64,000 bases of DNA from Neisseria zalophi (GCF_008807015.1 NZ_CP031700.1:1116001-1180000), one strand, 5' to 3'. Positions 17,376 through 27,019 are shown, numbered from the stretch's first letter. Notes: generated by a model not told the origin, from the sequence alone. Program-made: numbers and translations.

Positions 17376-19448
17376 ATGAAACAGTTAAAAACGTTTCTGA
17401 TATGGGGCATTGTGGTATTGGTTGGATTAGCATCATTTACCACGCTTGCCATGAGCCGCGGTGAACAGATAAGTGCAGTATGGATGGTTGTTGCCGCCGT
17501 TGCTGTTTACTGTATCGCTTACCGCTTTTATAGCTTGTATATTGCCAAACAGGTTATGGAGTTGGATCCCAATCGTCTGACACCGGCTGAGCGCCATAAC
17601 GACGGCTTGGACTATGTACCGACCAGCAAAGGTGTTTTGTTTGGTCACCATTTCGCTGCAATTGCAGGTGCCGGCCCGTTGGTCGGCCCAGTATTGGCTG
17701 CACAAATGGGTTATCTGCCCGGCACGCTATGGATTATTTTCGGTGTGGTATTTGCCGGTGCCGTTCAAGATATGATGGTTTTGTTTGTTTCCATGCGCCG
17801 TGACGGTAAATCACTTGGCGATATTGTGAAACAAGAGCTCGGTACAACCGCCGGTTTGATTGCCTCTATCGGTATTTTGATGATTATGGTCATCATTATG
17901 GCTGTATTGGCGCTGATTGTGGTTAAAGCTTTGGTACACAGCCCATGGGGTACGTTCACCATTGCCGCCACAATGCCTATTGCCTTGTTTATGGGTATCT
18001 ATACGCGCTATATCCGTCCGGGCAAAATCGGCGAGATTTCCATTGTCGGCTTTATCTTATTGATGTTGGCGGTTATCTATGGCGAAGATGTTGCTCATAG
18101 TTCCTTCGGCCATTTCTTTGACTTAGACGGTGTTCAATTGACATGGGCCATTATGATTTACGGCTTTGTGGCTTCTGTTTTGCCCGTATGGTTATTGCTT
18201 ACACCGCGCGACTATCTGTCTACCTTCTTAAAAATTGGTACTATTATGGCGTTGGCAATCGGTATTTTGATTGTGAGCCCGTCTTTGCAAATGCCTGCCG
18301 TAACCAAATTTATTGATGGTACCGGCCCGGTTTTCTCCGGTGCATTATTCCCGTTCTTATTTATTACCATTGCCTGTGGTGCAGTTTCAGGTTTCCATGC
18401 GCTGATTTCTTCCGGTACGACGCCAAAAATGTTGGAAAACGAAACCCATGTACGCATGATCGGTTATGGCGGTATGTTGATGGAAAGCTTTGTGGCTATT
18501 ATGGCTTTGGCTGCTGCTACTTCGCTTGAACCAGGTGTTTATTTTGCTATGAACAGCCCTGCTGCTTTAATTGGTACAGATGCCACACAAGCTGCGCAAG
18601 TGATTACCAACCAACTTGGTTTCCCCGTAACTGCCGATACATTGCTGCATACGGCCAAAGAGGTGGGCGAGAATACTATTCTTTCTAGAGCAGGTGGTGC
18701 GCCAACTTTAGCTGTCGGTATGGCACATATTATGAGCCAATTGATTCCGGGTGAAGCCATGATGGCATTCTGGTATCACTTCGCGCTCTTATTTGAAGCA
18801 TTGTTTATTCTGACTGCCGTTGATGCGGGTACCCGTGTTTCCCGTTTTATGATTCAAGATCTAGGCGGTATTTTCTATAAGCCTTTCAGCAATACAGATT
18901 CTATACCTGCTAACTTGATTGCAACTTTCTTAGCGGTAGCGTTCTGGGGTTATTTCCTGTATACCGGTGTAACAGACCCTCTTGGCGGCATTAACTCTCT
19001 GTGGCCATTATTCGGTATCGCCAACCAAATGTTGGCGGGAGTCGCATTAATTATGTGTTCGGTTGTATTAGTGAAGATGAAGCGCGAACGGTATATATGG
19101 GTTCCTTTGGTTCCTGCTGTTCTAGTATTGTTTGTCACTTGTTATGCAGGGTTGCAAAAATTATTCCATGATGATCCAAGAATCAGCTTCTTGGCACATG
19201 CTGCCAAATTCAATGATGCGGCAAATCGAGGTGAAGTTTTAGCACCTGCTAAAGATCTGGAGCAAATGGGTCGTATTGCATTCAATGACTATGTGAACTC
19301 CAGCTTAACTGTACTCTTCCTTTCTGTAGTTGTGATCGTAGCAATATATGGCTTGAAAATGGCACTAAGTGCGCGTAAAGTAGGTTGGCCTACAGCTAAA
19401 GAAGTACCGCCTGTTTACCGCAACGAGGTTCAACAAAATGAGTCGTAA
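17376..19448 (+). CDS. cstA: Carbon starvation protein CstA (pyruvate/peptide transporter family)
   Basis: Large inner-membrane transporter, 690 residues, about 16-18 hydrophobic segments. Family landmarks: the ALLGHHFAAIAGAGPLVGP-like segment (here FGHHFAAIAGAGPLVGPVLA), the gene-wide PF02554 pattern, and DAGTRVSRFMIQD in the C-terminal part. E. coli relatives (CstA, BtsT) import pyruvate, and CstA was first linked to peptide use under carbon starvation. The stop overlaps the start of a YbdD-type partner by 11 nt, as in E. coli cstA-ybdD, which supports a pyruvate-uptake role. Confidence 0.92.
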   Translation: MKQLKTFLIWGIVVLVGLASFTTLAMSRGEQISAVWMVVAAVAVYCIAYRFYSLYIAKQVMELDPNRLTPAERHNDGLDYVPTSKGVLFGHHFAAIAGAGPLVGPVLAAQMGYLPGTLWIIFGVVFAGAVQDMMVLFVSMRRDGKSLGDIVKQELGTTAGLIASIGILMIMVIIMAVLALIVVKALVHSPWGTFTIAATMPIALFMGIYTRYIRPGKIGEISIVGFILLMLAVIYGEDVAHSSFGHFFDLDGVQLTWAIMIYGFVASVLPVWLLLTPRDYLSTFLKIGTIMALAIGILIVSPSLQMPAVTKFIDGTGPVFSGALFPFLFITIACGAVSGFHALISSGTTPKMLENETHVRMIGYGGMLMESFVAIMALAAATSLEPGVYFAMNSPAALIGTDATQAAQVITNQLGFPVTADTLLHTAKEVGENTILSRAGGAPTLAVGMAHIMSQLIPGEAMMAFWYHFALLFEALFILTAVDAGTRVSRFMIQDLGGIFYKPFSNTDSIPANLIATFLAVAFWGYFLYTGVTDPLGGINSLWPLFGIANQMLAGVALIMCSVVLVKMKRERYIWVPLVPAVLVLFVTCYAGLQKLFHDDPRISFLAHAAKFNDAANRGEVLAPAKDLEQMGRIAFNDYVNSSLTVLFLSVVVIVAIYGLKMALSARKVGWPTAKEVPPVYRNEVQQNES

Positions 19449-19644
19449 TAGATTAAGCCGCATGAAGGATATTTGGAAAACCGTACGATTGACTACCAGT
19501 TTGATGGTCGGGGTGCCCGATTATGATAACTATGTAGCACGCCAACGTAAAAATAATCCTAATGCACCTGTAATGACTAAATTACAATTTCAGGATTATT
19601 GCAGTAAACGGCGCTGCGGTTCTTCTGGTGGACGTTGCTGTTAA
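19438..19644 (+). CDS. YbdD/YjiX family small protein
   Basis: 68-residue protein of the PF04328 family, which almost always follows a CstA-type transporter and is needed for its activity in E. coli. Visible features: a basic N-terminal helix, the family motif GVPDYDNYVARQR (residues 24-36), and a Cys-rich tail (SKRRCGSSGGRCC). It overlaps cstA by 11 nt and should be co-translated with it. A strong terminator follows. Confidence 0.88.
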   Translation: MSRNRLSRMKDIWKTVRLTTSLMVGVPDYDNYVARQRKNNPNAPVMTKLQFQDYCSKRRCGSSGGRCC

Positions 19645-19658
19645 TATCCTGCGGTCAG

Positions 19659-19692
19659 AAGCTGCCTGCTTTCAAACAGGCAGCTTTTTTTG
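19659..19692 (+). terminator. Intrinsic terminator of cstA-ybdD
   Basis: AAGCTGCCTG / CAGGCAGCTT stem, 6-nt loop, then T7. Not DUS-based. Confidence 0.88.
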
Positions 19693-19784
19693 TAAGCTCG
19701 AAAACTTACAAATAAAAAATTAAAATAAATATAATTTAAATTCAATATACTATAAATTATCTAAAAAATATTATCACAAAAGCG

Positions 19785-19812
19785 TTGACACAAATTATTC
19801 TGCAGCTATAAT
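19785..19812 (+). promoter_or_regulatory. Consensus sigma-70 promoter for tRNA-Asn
   Basis: TTGACA (19785-19790), 16-nt spacer, TATAAT (19807-19812). Both hexamers are perfect, and they end 10 nt before the tRNA. Confidence 0.85.
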
Positions 19813-19822
19813 AGCGACTTCT

Positions 19823-19898
19823 TCCCCGATAGCTCAGTCGGTAGAGCGACGGACTGTTAATCCGCAGGTCCCTGGTTCGAGCCCAGGTCGGGGAGCCA
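19823..19898 (+). tRNA. tRNA-Asn (anticodon GTT)
   Basis: 76 nt with CCA encoded. The acceptor stem TCCCCGA pairs with TCGGGGA, the D-loop reads AGCTCAGTCGGTAGAGC, the anticodon loop is CTGTTAA with GTT, and the T-arm is CTGGTTCGAGCCCAG. A hairpin with a T run (19906-19934) follows as terminator. The right arm of the inverted duplication ends 264 nt downstream. Confidence 0.97.
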
Positions 19899-19905
19899 AA
19901 TTCTA

Positions 19906-19934
19906 AAGCCTAAACAACTGTTTAGGCTTTTTTC
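19906..19934 (+). terminator. tRNA-Asn terminator
   Basis: AAGCCTAAAC / GTTTAGGCTT stem followed by T6, 8 nt after the tRNA. Confidence 0.85.
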
Positions 19935-20054
19935 TTTATGGAAAACAATCAAATAATGTATACGATTTTGTCGTTTCAAATCATTGAATGATTTGATGGA
20001 TGGCTTTTTTATTTATGCATAAATTATAATTTATTTATTGTTGTAGATTAAGAA

Positions 20055-20097
20055 AATAAAACCCCTTGCTTTTATTATGAATAAGCAGGGGGTTTAT
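20055..20097. terminator. Hairpin downstream of piuC copy 2
   Basis: ATAAAACCCCTTGCTT pairs with AAGCAGGGGGTTTAT across an 8-nt loop, with one wobble. It lies 65 nt beyond the piuC copy 2 stop and can act on either strand. Confidence 0.65.
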
Positions 20098-20161
20098 CGA
20101 TTAGGTGTTACTTAGGCGATATTCAATTTGTTAATATTTTCATCTGGATGGCTGTATGTCA

Positions 20162-20842
20162 TTACATATCAGCCCATTGTCTGAGCAGGTTGTGATACAC
20201 CCCGGTCAATAATACTGATTCATCGGTTTCGCCGTATTGGGCACGTATCGAAGTAATGGCGCGATCCATATCGAACAACATCGTGCGTTTTTCATCACTG
20301 GCAATCATAGATTGTGTCCAAAAAAAGCTGGCAACGCGTTGCCCCCGTGTTACCGGAGTGACATAGTGCAGGCTGGTGGCAGGATAAACAATCATATCGC
20401 CGGCAGCCAGTTTGACGCTGTGGCTGCCGTAATTGTCTTCAATCACCAACTCTCCGCCATCGTATTCATCGGGATCATTGAGAAACAGAGTGCTGGAAAC
20501 ATCGGTCCGAACCCATCGTTGGGTATAAGGGTCTTGGCGGATAGCATTATCAATATGGTTGCCAAAATTTTGGCCTTCACGGTAACAATTCACTAAGGGC
20601 GGGAAAACCGTATGGGGCAGTGCTGCAGCAAAAAATTCGGCATTGCGTAATACAGCGCTTTTCACCAGTTCGGCCATAGCCATTCCAATCTCACTGGTTT
20701 GAGGCAGTTGCAGGTTGTTCTTCACCTGTCCGGATTGTTTGCCGGCGGTGATTTTGCCATCGCTCCACGGAGCATCTGCCAACAGGTTTTGTGCGTATGC
20801 CAATTCTTCGGCAGTCAATACGTTTTCAATATGCAGCAACAT
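20162..20842 (-). CDS. piuC: PKHD-type Fe(II)/2-oxoglutarate hydroxylase PiuC, copy 2
   Basis: Encodes the same 226-residue protein as 11008-11688, with identical triad H96/D98/H159 and R169. It is read away from receptor 2 on the minus strand, so the receptor-piuC order is kept. The DNA also appears identical, including the 195-bp receptor-piuC spacer with its DUS pair. Identity stops right after the stop codon. Confidence 0.92.
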   Translation of the reverse strand: MLLHIENVLTAEELAYAQNLLADAPWSDGKITAGKQSGQVKNNLQLPQTSEIGMAMAELVKSAVLRNAEFFAAALPHTVFPPLVNCYREGQNFGNHIDNAIRQDPYTQRWVRTDVSSTLFLNDPDEYDGGELVIEDNYGSHSVKLAAGDMIVYPATSLHYVTPVTRGQRVASFFWTQSMIASDEKRTMLFDMDRAITSIRAQYGETDESVLLTGVYHNLLRQWADM

Positions 20843-21037
20843 AATGGTATTCCTTACTGGTTTGGGTTGCCAATTGTTTAAAAGATTTCGCTTGAAAGAG
20901 TGTTTTGTTTATTTTAGGCCGTCTGAAAAAGTTGCCGTTATCCGGTTGTTTTCAGACGGCCTATTCCTGATGAAACAAACCGGTTCGATACCGCCAAACT
21001 TATGCCGAACCGGTTTTCATAAGGTTATACCTGATGC

Positions 21038-23209
21038 TTAGAATTTATAACCGAATGTAGCCAAGATGGTGCGGCGATCACCCGGGATAGCCTGACGGCG
21101 GTGGCCTGTTGTGAAATGTTTTTTATCAAACAGATTATTGACATTTAACTGTGCACGGTAATTTCGGTTTTCGTAGCTGGCCATCGCATCAACTACGGTA
21201 TAAGCAGGTAGTTTTTGTACAATACCACCGTTTGCAGAAGGTGAATGGGTATAACGGTTACCGATATGGCGTATACCTAAGCCGGTATTAATGTCGTCGG
21301 TTATACGATAATTTGCCCATGCATTGGCGGTGAATTTGGCGGCTGTTTCAGGGAAATGGCCGTCTAACTGCACAGTTGCGGGGTCTGATGCTTTCATTTT
21401 ACCGTTACTGATTACGACATTACCGATCAAGTTGAGGCGGTCGGTAATACGGCCGGCCACTTCAGTATCCAAACCATAAACTTTTGCTTCATCAATGAAG
21501 CCGGCATCACGGTAATATTGCTGTGTTTTACGGGTGTGGAATAGGGCGGCGTTCACAGTCAGTGTATCGTTGAAGAATGCATTTTTGGTACCAACCTCTA
21601 CTGTACGGGTTTTTTCCGGAGCAGCAACCAATTGTGAAGCATCTATAGCAGCGGGTTGGCCCGTTACACGGTAAGTAACCGGTGTGGCGGCGGTGGCATA
21701 AGTGGCATAAACATTATGGCCGGGTTTGTAGTCCCAGATTAAACTACCGGTGTAAGTCCACAGGCCGTCTGAACGGGAAGTGATTTTGCCGCTAGGAATA
21801 GGTTTATGTTCGGTTTTAATATGGTTGTAGCGTACACCGGCAATGGCTTTCACCGTTGGGGTCAATTCTATAATATCGTTCAGGCCGATACCGATAGTGC
21901 GGGTTTCTAAATCAGAAGACCGTTGCGGGTTACGTGTAAAGCCAACATTACCTTGCGCAAAGGTACCTGTAGCTACGTTGTATGGTAAACCTTCGTTACC
22001 TGTTACTTGATTGCCATTTAAATAGAAAGTGGTATTGGCGCTATAGTTTTTACGTTTTTCTTGTGTTAACTCTAAGCTTGCCAATAAGTCATGTTTAATA
22101 TTACCTGTATCAAATTTATAGTTGAAATCTGTTAAGTTACTCCATGCGTCTGAATCATAACGAGAGTGCTTATAATCTCTAAAGCGGCGGCGTACTTGCG
22201 TTTCATTGCTATTCCAGCGTGGTGCCATCACCAAATAATCATATTTTGTTTTAGCATAGTGTAAGGTGTTGCTGATATTAGCATTGTCATTGAATTTATG
22301 ACTTAGTTTGGCTGTTGCTGAATGGTTGCGGCGTTTTTCATAATCAACATTTGGGTGACCGAAGTTTTTATCAATTAGGCGCTCATCGGCTTCAGCTGTT
22401 CTATCTCCGGTACGGCGATATGGAATCCCTAAGTCGGGGAAGCCGTCTACTTTTTCATATTTATAATTGAAATCAAATTGGGTATCTTCACTTAAACCGA
22501 TAGAAATGGCAGGCGCAATGCCGAATTTTTTAGTATCGGCGGGTTTTCGGAAAGAGTCTTTATCTTCACCCATCACATTCAAACGAACGGCAACATTGTC
22601 ATTAAACGCATGATTGAAGTCACCTGTAATACGTTTATATTTGCGGTTGCCAAAGCCGACAGCAATATCACCACCAGTACCTAAATAAGGCATTTTGCTG
22701 ACTTGATTAATTACACCGCCTGAAGCACCGCGGCCAAATAATACAGCAGCACTACCTTTGAGTACTTCAATATGATCGGTATTGAAAGTGTCATTATTAA
22801 ATTCAGTAGAAGAACCGCGTATACCGTCTTCGTATACATCGCCACCGGCATGAAAGCCACGGATAATCGGTACTTCTGTTTGTCCGCCTTCGCCTGCTTG
22901 GAAGGTAATACCTGCATTTTTTAATGCATCTTTCAGATCGGAAGTTGCCTGGTCTTTCATGACCTGACGATTGATAACTGTTGCACTTTGCGGAATATTT
23001 TGTATATCTTGCAAGCGTTTGCCGATAGTAGTATCCGGTGCTTTATAACCGCTGCGGATGGGTCTGTTGCTGCGTACATCAACCGTATCAAGTTCTGTTG
23101 TAGAGTCTGCTGCTAAGGCTGGATTCATGGCAGCTGCCAGCAAGCCGACACCTAAAGCCATAGAGCCTTTGCGGGTACTGGTTAGTATTACATTGGTTTT
23201 TTTCTTCAT
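21038..23209 (-). CDS. TonB-dependent siderophore receptor, copy 2 (Fiu-like)
   Basis: Paralogue of 8656-10812, 723 residues from ATG 23209 (GGAGTTTACCTCT precedes it, as in copy 1). The signal peptide, the TonB box ELDTVDV, the plug (residues to ~230) and the final barrel strands differ from copy 1 at only a handful of positions. From about residue 245 to 470 the two differ heavily, as expected for surface loops that bind different ligands: ISIGLSEDTQFDFNYKYEKVDGF here against ISIGLGGNTQLDLSYKYTKDDNF. The C-terminal loop near residue 660 has an insertion (SPSANGG). It contains a DUS at the same place as copy 1 (near 21763). Likely Fur-controlled. Confidence 0.88.
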   Translation of the reverse strand: MKKKTNVILTSTRKGSMALGVGLLAAAMNPALAADSTTELDTVDVRSNRPIRSGYKAPDTTIGKRLQDIQNIPQSATVINRQVMKDQATSDLKDALKNAGITFQAGEGGQTEVPIIRGFHAGGDVYEDGIRGSSTEFNNDTFNTDHIEVLKGSAAVLFGRGASGGVINQVSKMPYLGTGGDIAVGFGNRKYKRITGDFNHAFNDNVAVRLNVMGEDKDSFRKPADTKKFGIAPAISIGLSEDTQFDFNYKYEKVDGFPDLGIPYRRTGDRTAEADERLIDKNFGHPNVDYEKRRNHSATAKLSHKFNDNANISNTLHYAKTKYDYLVMAPRWNSNETQVRRRFRDYKHSRYDSDAWSNLTDFNYKFDTGNIKHDLLASLELTQEKRKNYSANTTFYLNGNQVTGNEGLPYNVATGTFAQGNVGFTRNPQRSSDLETRTIGIGLNDIIELTPTVKAIAGVRYNHIKTEHKPIPSGKITSRSDGLWTYTGSLIWDYKPGHNVYATYATAATPVTYRVTGQPAAIDASQLVAAPEKTRTVEVGTKNAFFNDTLTVNAALFHTRKTQQYYRDAGFIDEAKVYGLDTEVAGRITDRLNLIGNVVISNGKMKASDPATVQLDGHFPETAAKFTANAWANYRITDDINTGLGIRHIGNRYTHSPSANGGIVQKLPAYTVVDAMASYENRNYRAQLNVNNLFDKKHFTTGHRRQAIPGDRRTILATFGYKF

Positions 23210-23731
23210 AGAGGTAAACTCCTGATGCATAGAGGAAAGTAATAGTGACAACAACATACAAAGTGAAAAATCAATAGATGATTGATTTTTATTTTAATAT
23301 TTTCATTATTATTGTAATGATTATACTTGTTGATAATAAAGCATTAAATACAAATGAAAATCTTTATCATCTTATGTAAAGTAAAAATTATAGTCAATAT
23401 TTTATGTATGGTATTTTTTTAAGTTATTGATTAGTTTATTATTTGTGAATAAGTAAAAATGCTATATGCAATAATTTTTACTTTGGTAGATGTATCTATT
23501 TATTTTTAATAAAGATTTTTTATTGAAGTATATTGAAACTTACTTGTCTTTTTTAAATAAATGTTATTTTTAATATTTATATCAGTATCTTATCGTTAAT
23601 TTTTGTGATTTTGCTTTCTCAGCCTCTTGTTTAATAAGATTCCGGATATATGTTATACGCAATACTAGAGAGCCATTTAAAGAGGCTTATAATTAATCAG
23701 TAATGAATACATACCATTTTAGGAGATAATT
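23210..23731. promoter_or_regulatory. Divergent regulatory region, receptor 2 / pirin
   Basis: 522 bp without a gene. It contains the 17-mer ATGAAAATCTTTATCAT at 23354-23370, the exact reverse complement of the box upstream of receptor 1, 144 nt from the start codon (145 nt in copy 1). A weaker Fur-like site lies at 23310-23328 (GTAATGATTATA core). AGGAG at 23721-23725 is the pirin ribosome binding site. The remainder is very AT-rich. Confidence 0.6.
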
Positions 23732-24622
23732 ATGACAAATGTAGTGAAAAATGATGTGGTTGTGAATCAATCCCGTCAAATTGAATTCTTATATGCCGGT
23801 GTAGAAACTCAAGATGGTGCAGGTGTAAAACTCACCCGTGTATTAACCCATCAATTACAAAAACGTTTAGACCCGTATTTGATGTTGGACAACTTCAAAA
23901 GCGATAACCCTGACGATTATATTGCCGGTTTCCCCAGCCATCCGCACCGTGGATTTGAAACCATCACTTATATGATAACCGGACGTATGCGTCATAAAGA
24001 CAGTGCCGGTCATGAAGGTTTATTGGAAAATGGCGGTGTTCAATGGATGACCGCGGCAAGAGGTGTTATTCACTCAGAACTGCCGGAACAAGAAGATGGC
24101 GAAATGGACGGTTTCCAACTTTGGTTAAATCTGCCCGCCAAAGATAAAATGAAAGATCCTTGGTACAGAGATTTCCAAAGTGCGGATCTGCCTAAATTCG
24201 AAACTGAAAATGGTACTAAAGTGACTGTAATTGCCGGTGAGTCAAATGGTGTCCAAGGTGCGGTAACGCGCGAAACGACAGAACCTAACTATTTGGATAT
24301 TCATTTGCCGGCAGGTGCAACGTTTAAACATAACATTCCGGCAAACCACAATGGCTTTCTCTTTATATATGAAGGCAGTGCGACTGTTGCAGGTCAAAAT
24401 TTACCGATCAAACATATGGCCGTCTTAAAAAATGATGATAATGCCGATGGTATCGTTATCGAGGCGGATAAAAATCAGGCGACTAAATTGATTCTTGTTA
24501 CTGGTCGTCCGTTAAACGAACCTATTGTTCAATACGGCCCGTTTGTGATGAACAAAGAGCAAGAAATTGTTCAAGCAATGCGAGACTATCAAAGTGGTCA
24601 GTTTGGTGAAACTGCCGCTTAA
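23732..24622 (+). CDS. Pirin family protein
   Basis: Bicupin iron protein; some bacterial members are quercetinases or redox regulators, and the substrate here is unknown. 296 residues. The N-terminal cupin carries the metal ligands in FPSHPHRGFETITYM and the His/Glu pair in GVIHSELPE, after GGVQWMTAARG, the family signature. The second cupin is less conserved, as usual. It is transcribed away from receptor 2. Confidence 0.88.
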   Translation: MTNVVKNDVVVNQSRQIEFLYAGVETQDGAGVKLTRVLTHQLQKRLDPYLMLDNFKSDNPDDYIAGFPSHPHRGFETITYMITGRMRHKDSAGHEGLLENGGVQWMTAARGVIHSELPEQEDGEMDGFQLWLNLPAKDKMKDPWYRDFQSADLPKFETENGTKVTVIAGESNGVQGAVTRETTEPNYLDIHLPAGATFKHNIPANHNGFLFIYEGSATVAGQNLPIKHMAVLKNDDNADGIVIEADKNQATKLILVTGRPLNEPIVQYGPFVMNKEQEIVQAMRDYQSGQFGETAA

Positions 24623-24642
24623 TCGGATAACACACTGATATA

Positions 24643-24684
24643 AATTTATCCCTTTGAATTCGATTGGATTCAAAGGGATAAATT
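24643..24684 (+). terminator. Pirin terminator
   Basis: A 17-bp stem AATTTATCCCTTTGAAT / ATTCAAAGGGATAAATT with an 8-nt loop, followed by A-rich sequence. It could act in both directions. Confidence 0.8.
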
Positions 24685-24689
24685 AAAAA

Positions 24690-24728
24690 AAGAGAGTAAA
24701 ACGCATCGGCGTGTTTTACTCTCTTTTA
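24690..24728. terminator. Second hairpin between pirin and phoH
   Basis: AGAGAGTAAAACGC / GCGTGTTTTACTCTCT stem followed by TTTTA. It sits between convergent genes. Confidence 0.7.
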
Positions 24729-24810
24729 TTGTTGAATATACGATAAATTCTTATCAATAAAATTTTACGCAAGCAGTCAGCCTGCTTTGAAAACAGATAG
24801 GTTAGGAATG

Positions 24811-25770
24811 TTATGCTTCCGCTTCATCCGCCGCATCGTAAGCTTCGACAATTTTTTGTACCAACGGATGTCGCACAACGTCTTCACTGGTGAAGGTGTG
24901 GAAATACAAGCCTTCGATTCCGGCCAGTTTTTCTTTGGCATCTTTTAAACCGGATTTGATATTGCGCGGTAAGTCGATTTGACTGATATCACCGGTAATC
25001 ACGGCTTTGGCACCGAATCCGATACGGGTTAGGAACATTTTCATTTGTTCGGGCGTGGTGTTTTGTGCTTCGTCGAGAATCACATAAGCGCCGTTGAGTG
25101 TACGGCCGCGCATATAGGCAAGCGGGGCGATTTCGATTAGGCCTTTTTCAAGCAGTTTGCCGACACGGTCGAAGCCCATTAAATCATAAAGTGCGTCGTA
25201 AAGCGGGCGCAGGTAGGGATCGACTTTTTGCGCCAAGTCTCCCGGCAGAAAGCCGAGTTTTTCACCGGCTTCAACGGCGGGGCGGACGAGGATAATACGT
25301 TCGATTTGGTGTTTTTCCATCGCATCGACGGCGGCGGCAACGGCCAGATAGGTTTTGCCCGTACCGGCAGGCCCTAAACCGAACACAATATCATGGTTGA
25401 GCAGGGCACGGATATAGCCGTTTTGACGGGGCGTCCGCCCGCCGATACTGCCGCGTTTGGTACGCAAATAATATTGTTGATCGTGGTGTTTTTCCTGATA
25501 TTGTTCGTCGGCGGTTTTGGCTTCGACGGCGGCAAGCCGGATATCGTTGTCTTCCAAGTCGCGTTTTTCGGCAAGTCCGGCCAGTGAAACGAGGGCACGG
25601 CGGCCTGCATGTGCCAGTTCGCCTAAAAAAGTAAAGTTGGAAAAGCGTCGGCTGATTTCAATATCCAGCGCTTGGGCAAGGGTGTTGAGGTTGTGGTCGA
25701 GTGCGCCGCATAAGCGTTGCAATACGGTATTGTCGATATCGTCGAATTGAAGGTGAACGGTGTGGGTCAT
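24811..25770 (-). CDS. PhoH-like ATPase
   Basis: Cytoplasmic P-loop ATPase of the PhoH/YbeZ family, linked to RNA metabolism and ribosome quality control in bacteria. 319 residues. Walker A GPAGTGKTYLA and Walker B VILDEAQN with the sensor ITGDISQIDLP are clear. In many proteobacteria phoH, ybeY and corC are adjacent; here ybeY-corC lie together at 48.3-49.7 kb and phoH is apart. A DUS lies just upstream, near 25840. Confidence 0.9.
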   Translation of the reverse strand: MTHTVHLQFDDIDNTVLQRLCGALDHNLNTLAQALDIEISRRFSNFTFLGELAHAGRRALVSLAGLAEKRDLEDNDIRLAAVEAKTADEQYQEKHHDQQYYLRTKRGSIGGRTPRQNGYIRALLNHDIVFGLGPAGTGKTYLAVAAAVDAMEKHQIERIILVRPAVEAGEKLGFLPGDLAQKVDPYLRPLYDALYDLMGFDRVGKLLEKGLIEIAPLAYMRGRTLNGAYVILDEAQNTTPEQMKMFLTRIGFGAKAVITGDISQIDLPRNIKSGLKDAKEKLAGIEGLYFHTFTSEDVVRHPLVQKIVEAYDAADEAEA

Positions 25771-25995
25771 GCGGTTTTTATATTTCTCATAAAATTAAAA
25801 ATAGATATAGGTTATAAGGTTAAAATGCCGAAAAATCAAGGCCGTCTGAAAAATTTCCTAATGGCCTATGATAATCTGCGTTTAAATTTAAACCTAACCC
25901 AATGGCTACTATCCAATACTTTACATCTCTATATTTGCGTCCATGTGTGTATTTTATATGACAGACTATACATAATTAATAGGTTTTTTGAGCAA

Positions 25996-26647
25996 ATGAG
26001 CATTTCCGAAAGAGTAAATTTAGTTCTAAAAAATATAAATTTGAAAATAAAAGAATTTTCAGATAGATCAGGTGTTGCTTATAGAGGCTTTCAAAACTAT
26101 TTGAGTGGTGAAAGGGAACCTAATGCAGAAAGTTTTAGTTAAATTAAGCACTCAAGTAGGTATAAATTTAAACTGGCTGCTTACAGGCGATAGAAATATG
26201 TATTTCGTAGATGATAGAGAATCGGGTGAATATGCTTATATTCCTGTGTATGATGTGGAAGTATCAGCAGGTCATGGCTCCACCGCTTACGGAGTATCTG
26301 AGCCGGAAAGCCGTTTGGCCTTCAGAAAAGATTGGTTAACCTCAAGAGGGTTAAAGTCTTTATTTCTACATGCGGTTATCGCCCGTGACGATAGTATGGA
26401 ACCTACCATCGGCAATAAAGATACGTTATTGGTAGATACTGCTCGTAGTGCCCCCCGTGACGGCCATATCTATGTGATACGTTTCGGTGATACCTTATGG
26501 GTTAAAAGAGTTCAGCAGCAACCTGATAACAGCTTATTATTAATTTCAGATAACCACACTTATCCTCCGATGCAACTACGTTTAGAAGACCATCCTGATA
26601 TAGAAATAATAGGCAGAGTGGTTAATGTCTCAAAAGAGCTAAATTAA
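25996..26647 (+). pseudogene. S24/LexA-like phage repressor, frameshifted
   Basis: Two reading frames together make one C2/CI-type repressor. The N-terminal helix-turn-helix part (MSISERVNLVLKN to REPNAES) ends in a stop at 26140-26142. The second frame resumes with KLSTQVGINLNWLLTGDRNMYF and the S24 peptidase domain (ARDDSMEPTIGNKDTLLVD with the catalytic Ser, then the Lys in VKRVQQQ). Removing one T from the run at 26133-26136 would rejoin them as ESLVKLSTQ. So it is a repressor gene broken by a +1 indel, or a sequencing error. It marks the left end of the prophage-like island. Confidence 0.78.
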
Positions 26648-26680
26648 AAAATACCCGATAGTAATGTCGGGTATTTTTTC
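26646..26680 (+). terminator. Terminator of the repressor gene
   Basis: AAAAAATACCCGA / TCGGGTATTTTTT stem with a 7-nt loop, directly after the repressor stop. Confidence 0.9.
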
Positions 26681-26748
26681 AGTTGAATATGTGATAATTT
26701 GTGATATATTTTTATCTTTTACTAAACATTTAAAATAAAGGGGAGCGT

Positions 26749-26934
26749 ATGAAAAAAAATTCATTACTCATTGCCGCTATCATCTTATCGGCCTGCACAC
26801 CCAATACTTCATCTACACAGGCAGATAATGCTTCAGAAGCAACCTATACAAATTCATCTCAAGCAGTTTTGGATAAATACAAACAGCATTATCAAGTTTC
26901 GGCGTCTATAAAGACAATAACAGAAAGCAGCTAA
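26749..26934 (+). CDS. Small lipoprotein, unknown function
   Basis: 61 residues. Signal peptide with lipobox LSAC (Cys16), then a Ser/Thr/Asn-rich stretch and a short helical tail. GGGGAG at 26740-26745 is a good ribosome binding site for ATG 26749. I do not recognise a family. Its place between a phage repressor and an endolysin makes it a candidate prophage accessory gene. Confidence 0.6.
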   Translation: MKKNSLLIAAIILSACTPNTSSTQADNASEATYTNSSQAVLDKYKQHYQVSASIKTITESS

Positions 26935-26961
26935 TTGAGGCATTGAAATAAACAGCATACT

Positions 26962-26990
26962 CAGGCCGTCTGAAAGATTCAGACGATTTA
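26962..26990 (+). terminator. Partial DUS hairpin
   Basis: A full DUS AGGCCGTCTGAA, then the incomplete arm TTCAGACG. A weak stem after the lipoprotein gene. Confidence 0.45.
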
Positions 26991-27019
26991 ATTAATAATT
27001 AAAGATAGAAAGGGAAATA

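Larger units (their letters stand above)
20162..23370 (-). repeat. Right arm of ~3.2-kb inverted duplication
   Basis: Reverse-oriented partner of 8490-11688. Bases 20162-21067 match 10783-11688 over 906 bp; the first difference, in the last codons of the receptor gene, is at 21068. Upstream of the receptor, similarity reaches the shared 17-mer box at 23354-23370. Confidence 0.9.

Noticed and set aside
19823..20161. tRNA-Asn as an integration site for an island at 20162
   Set aside because: No integrase gene and no repeat of the tRNA 3' end was found nearby; the duplication edge is at the piuC stop codon and not at the tRNA.
20702..21041. Frames opposite piuC copy 2 and the receptor spacer (60 and 108 codons)
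   Set aside because: The same frames appear opposite copy 1 because the DNA is duplicated; conservation reflects identity of the repeat and not coding function.
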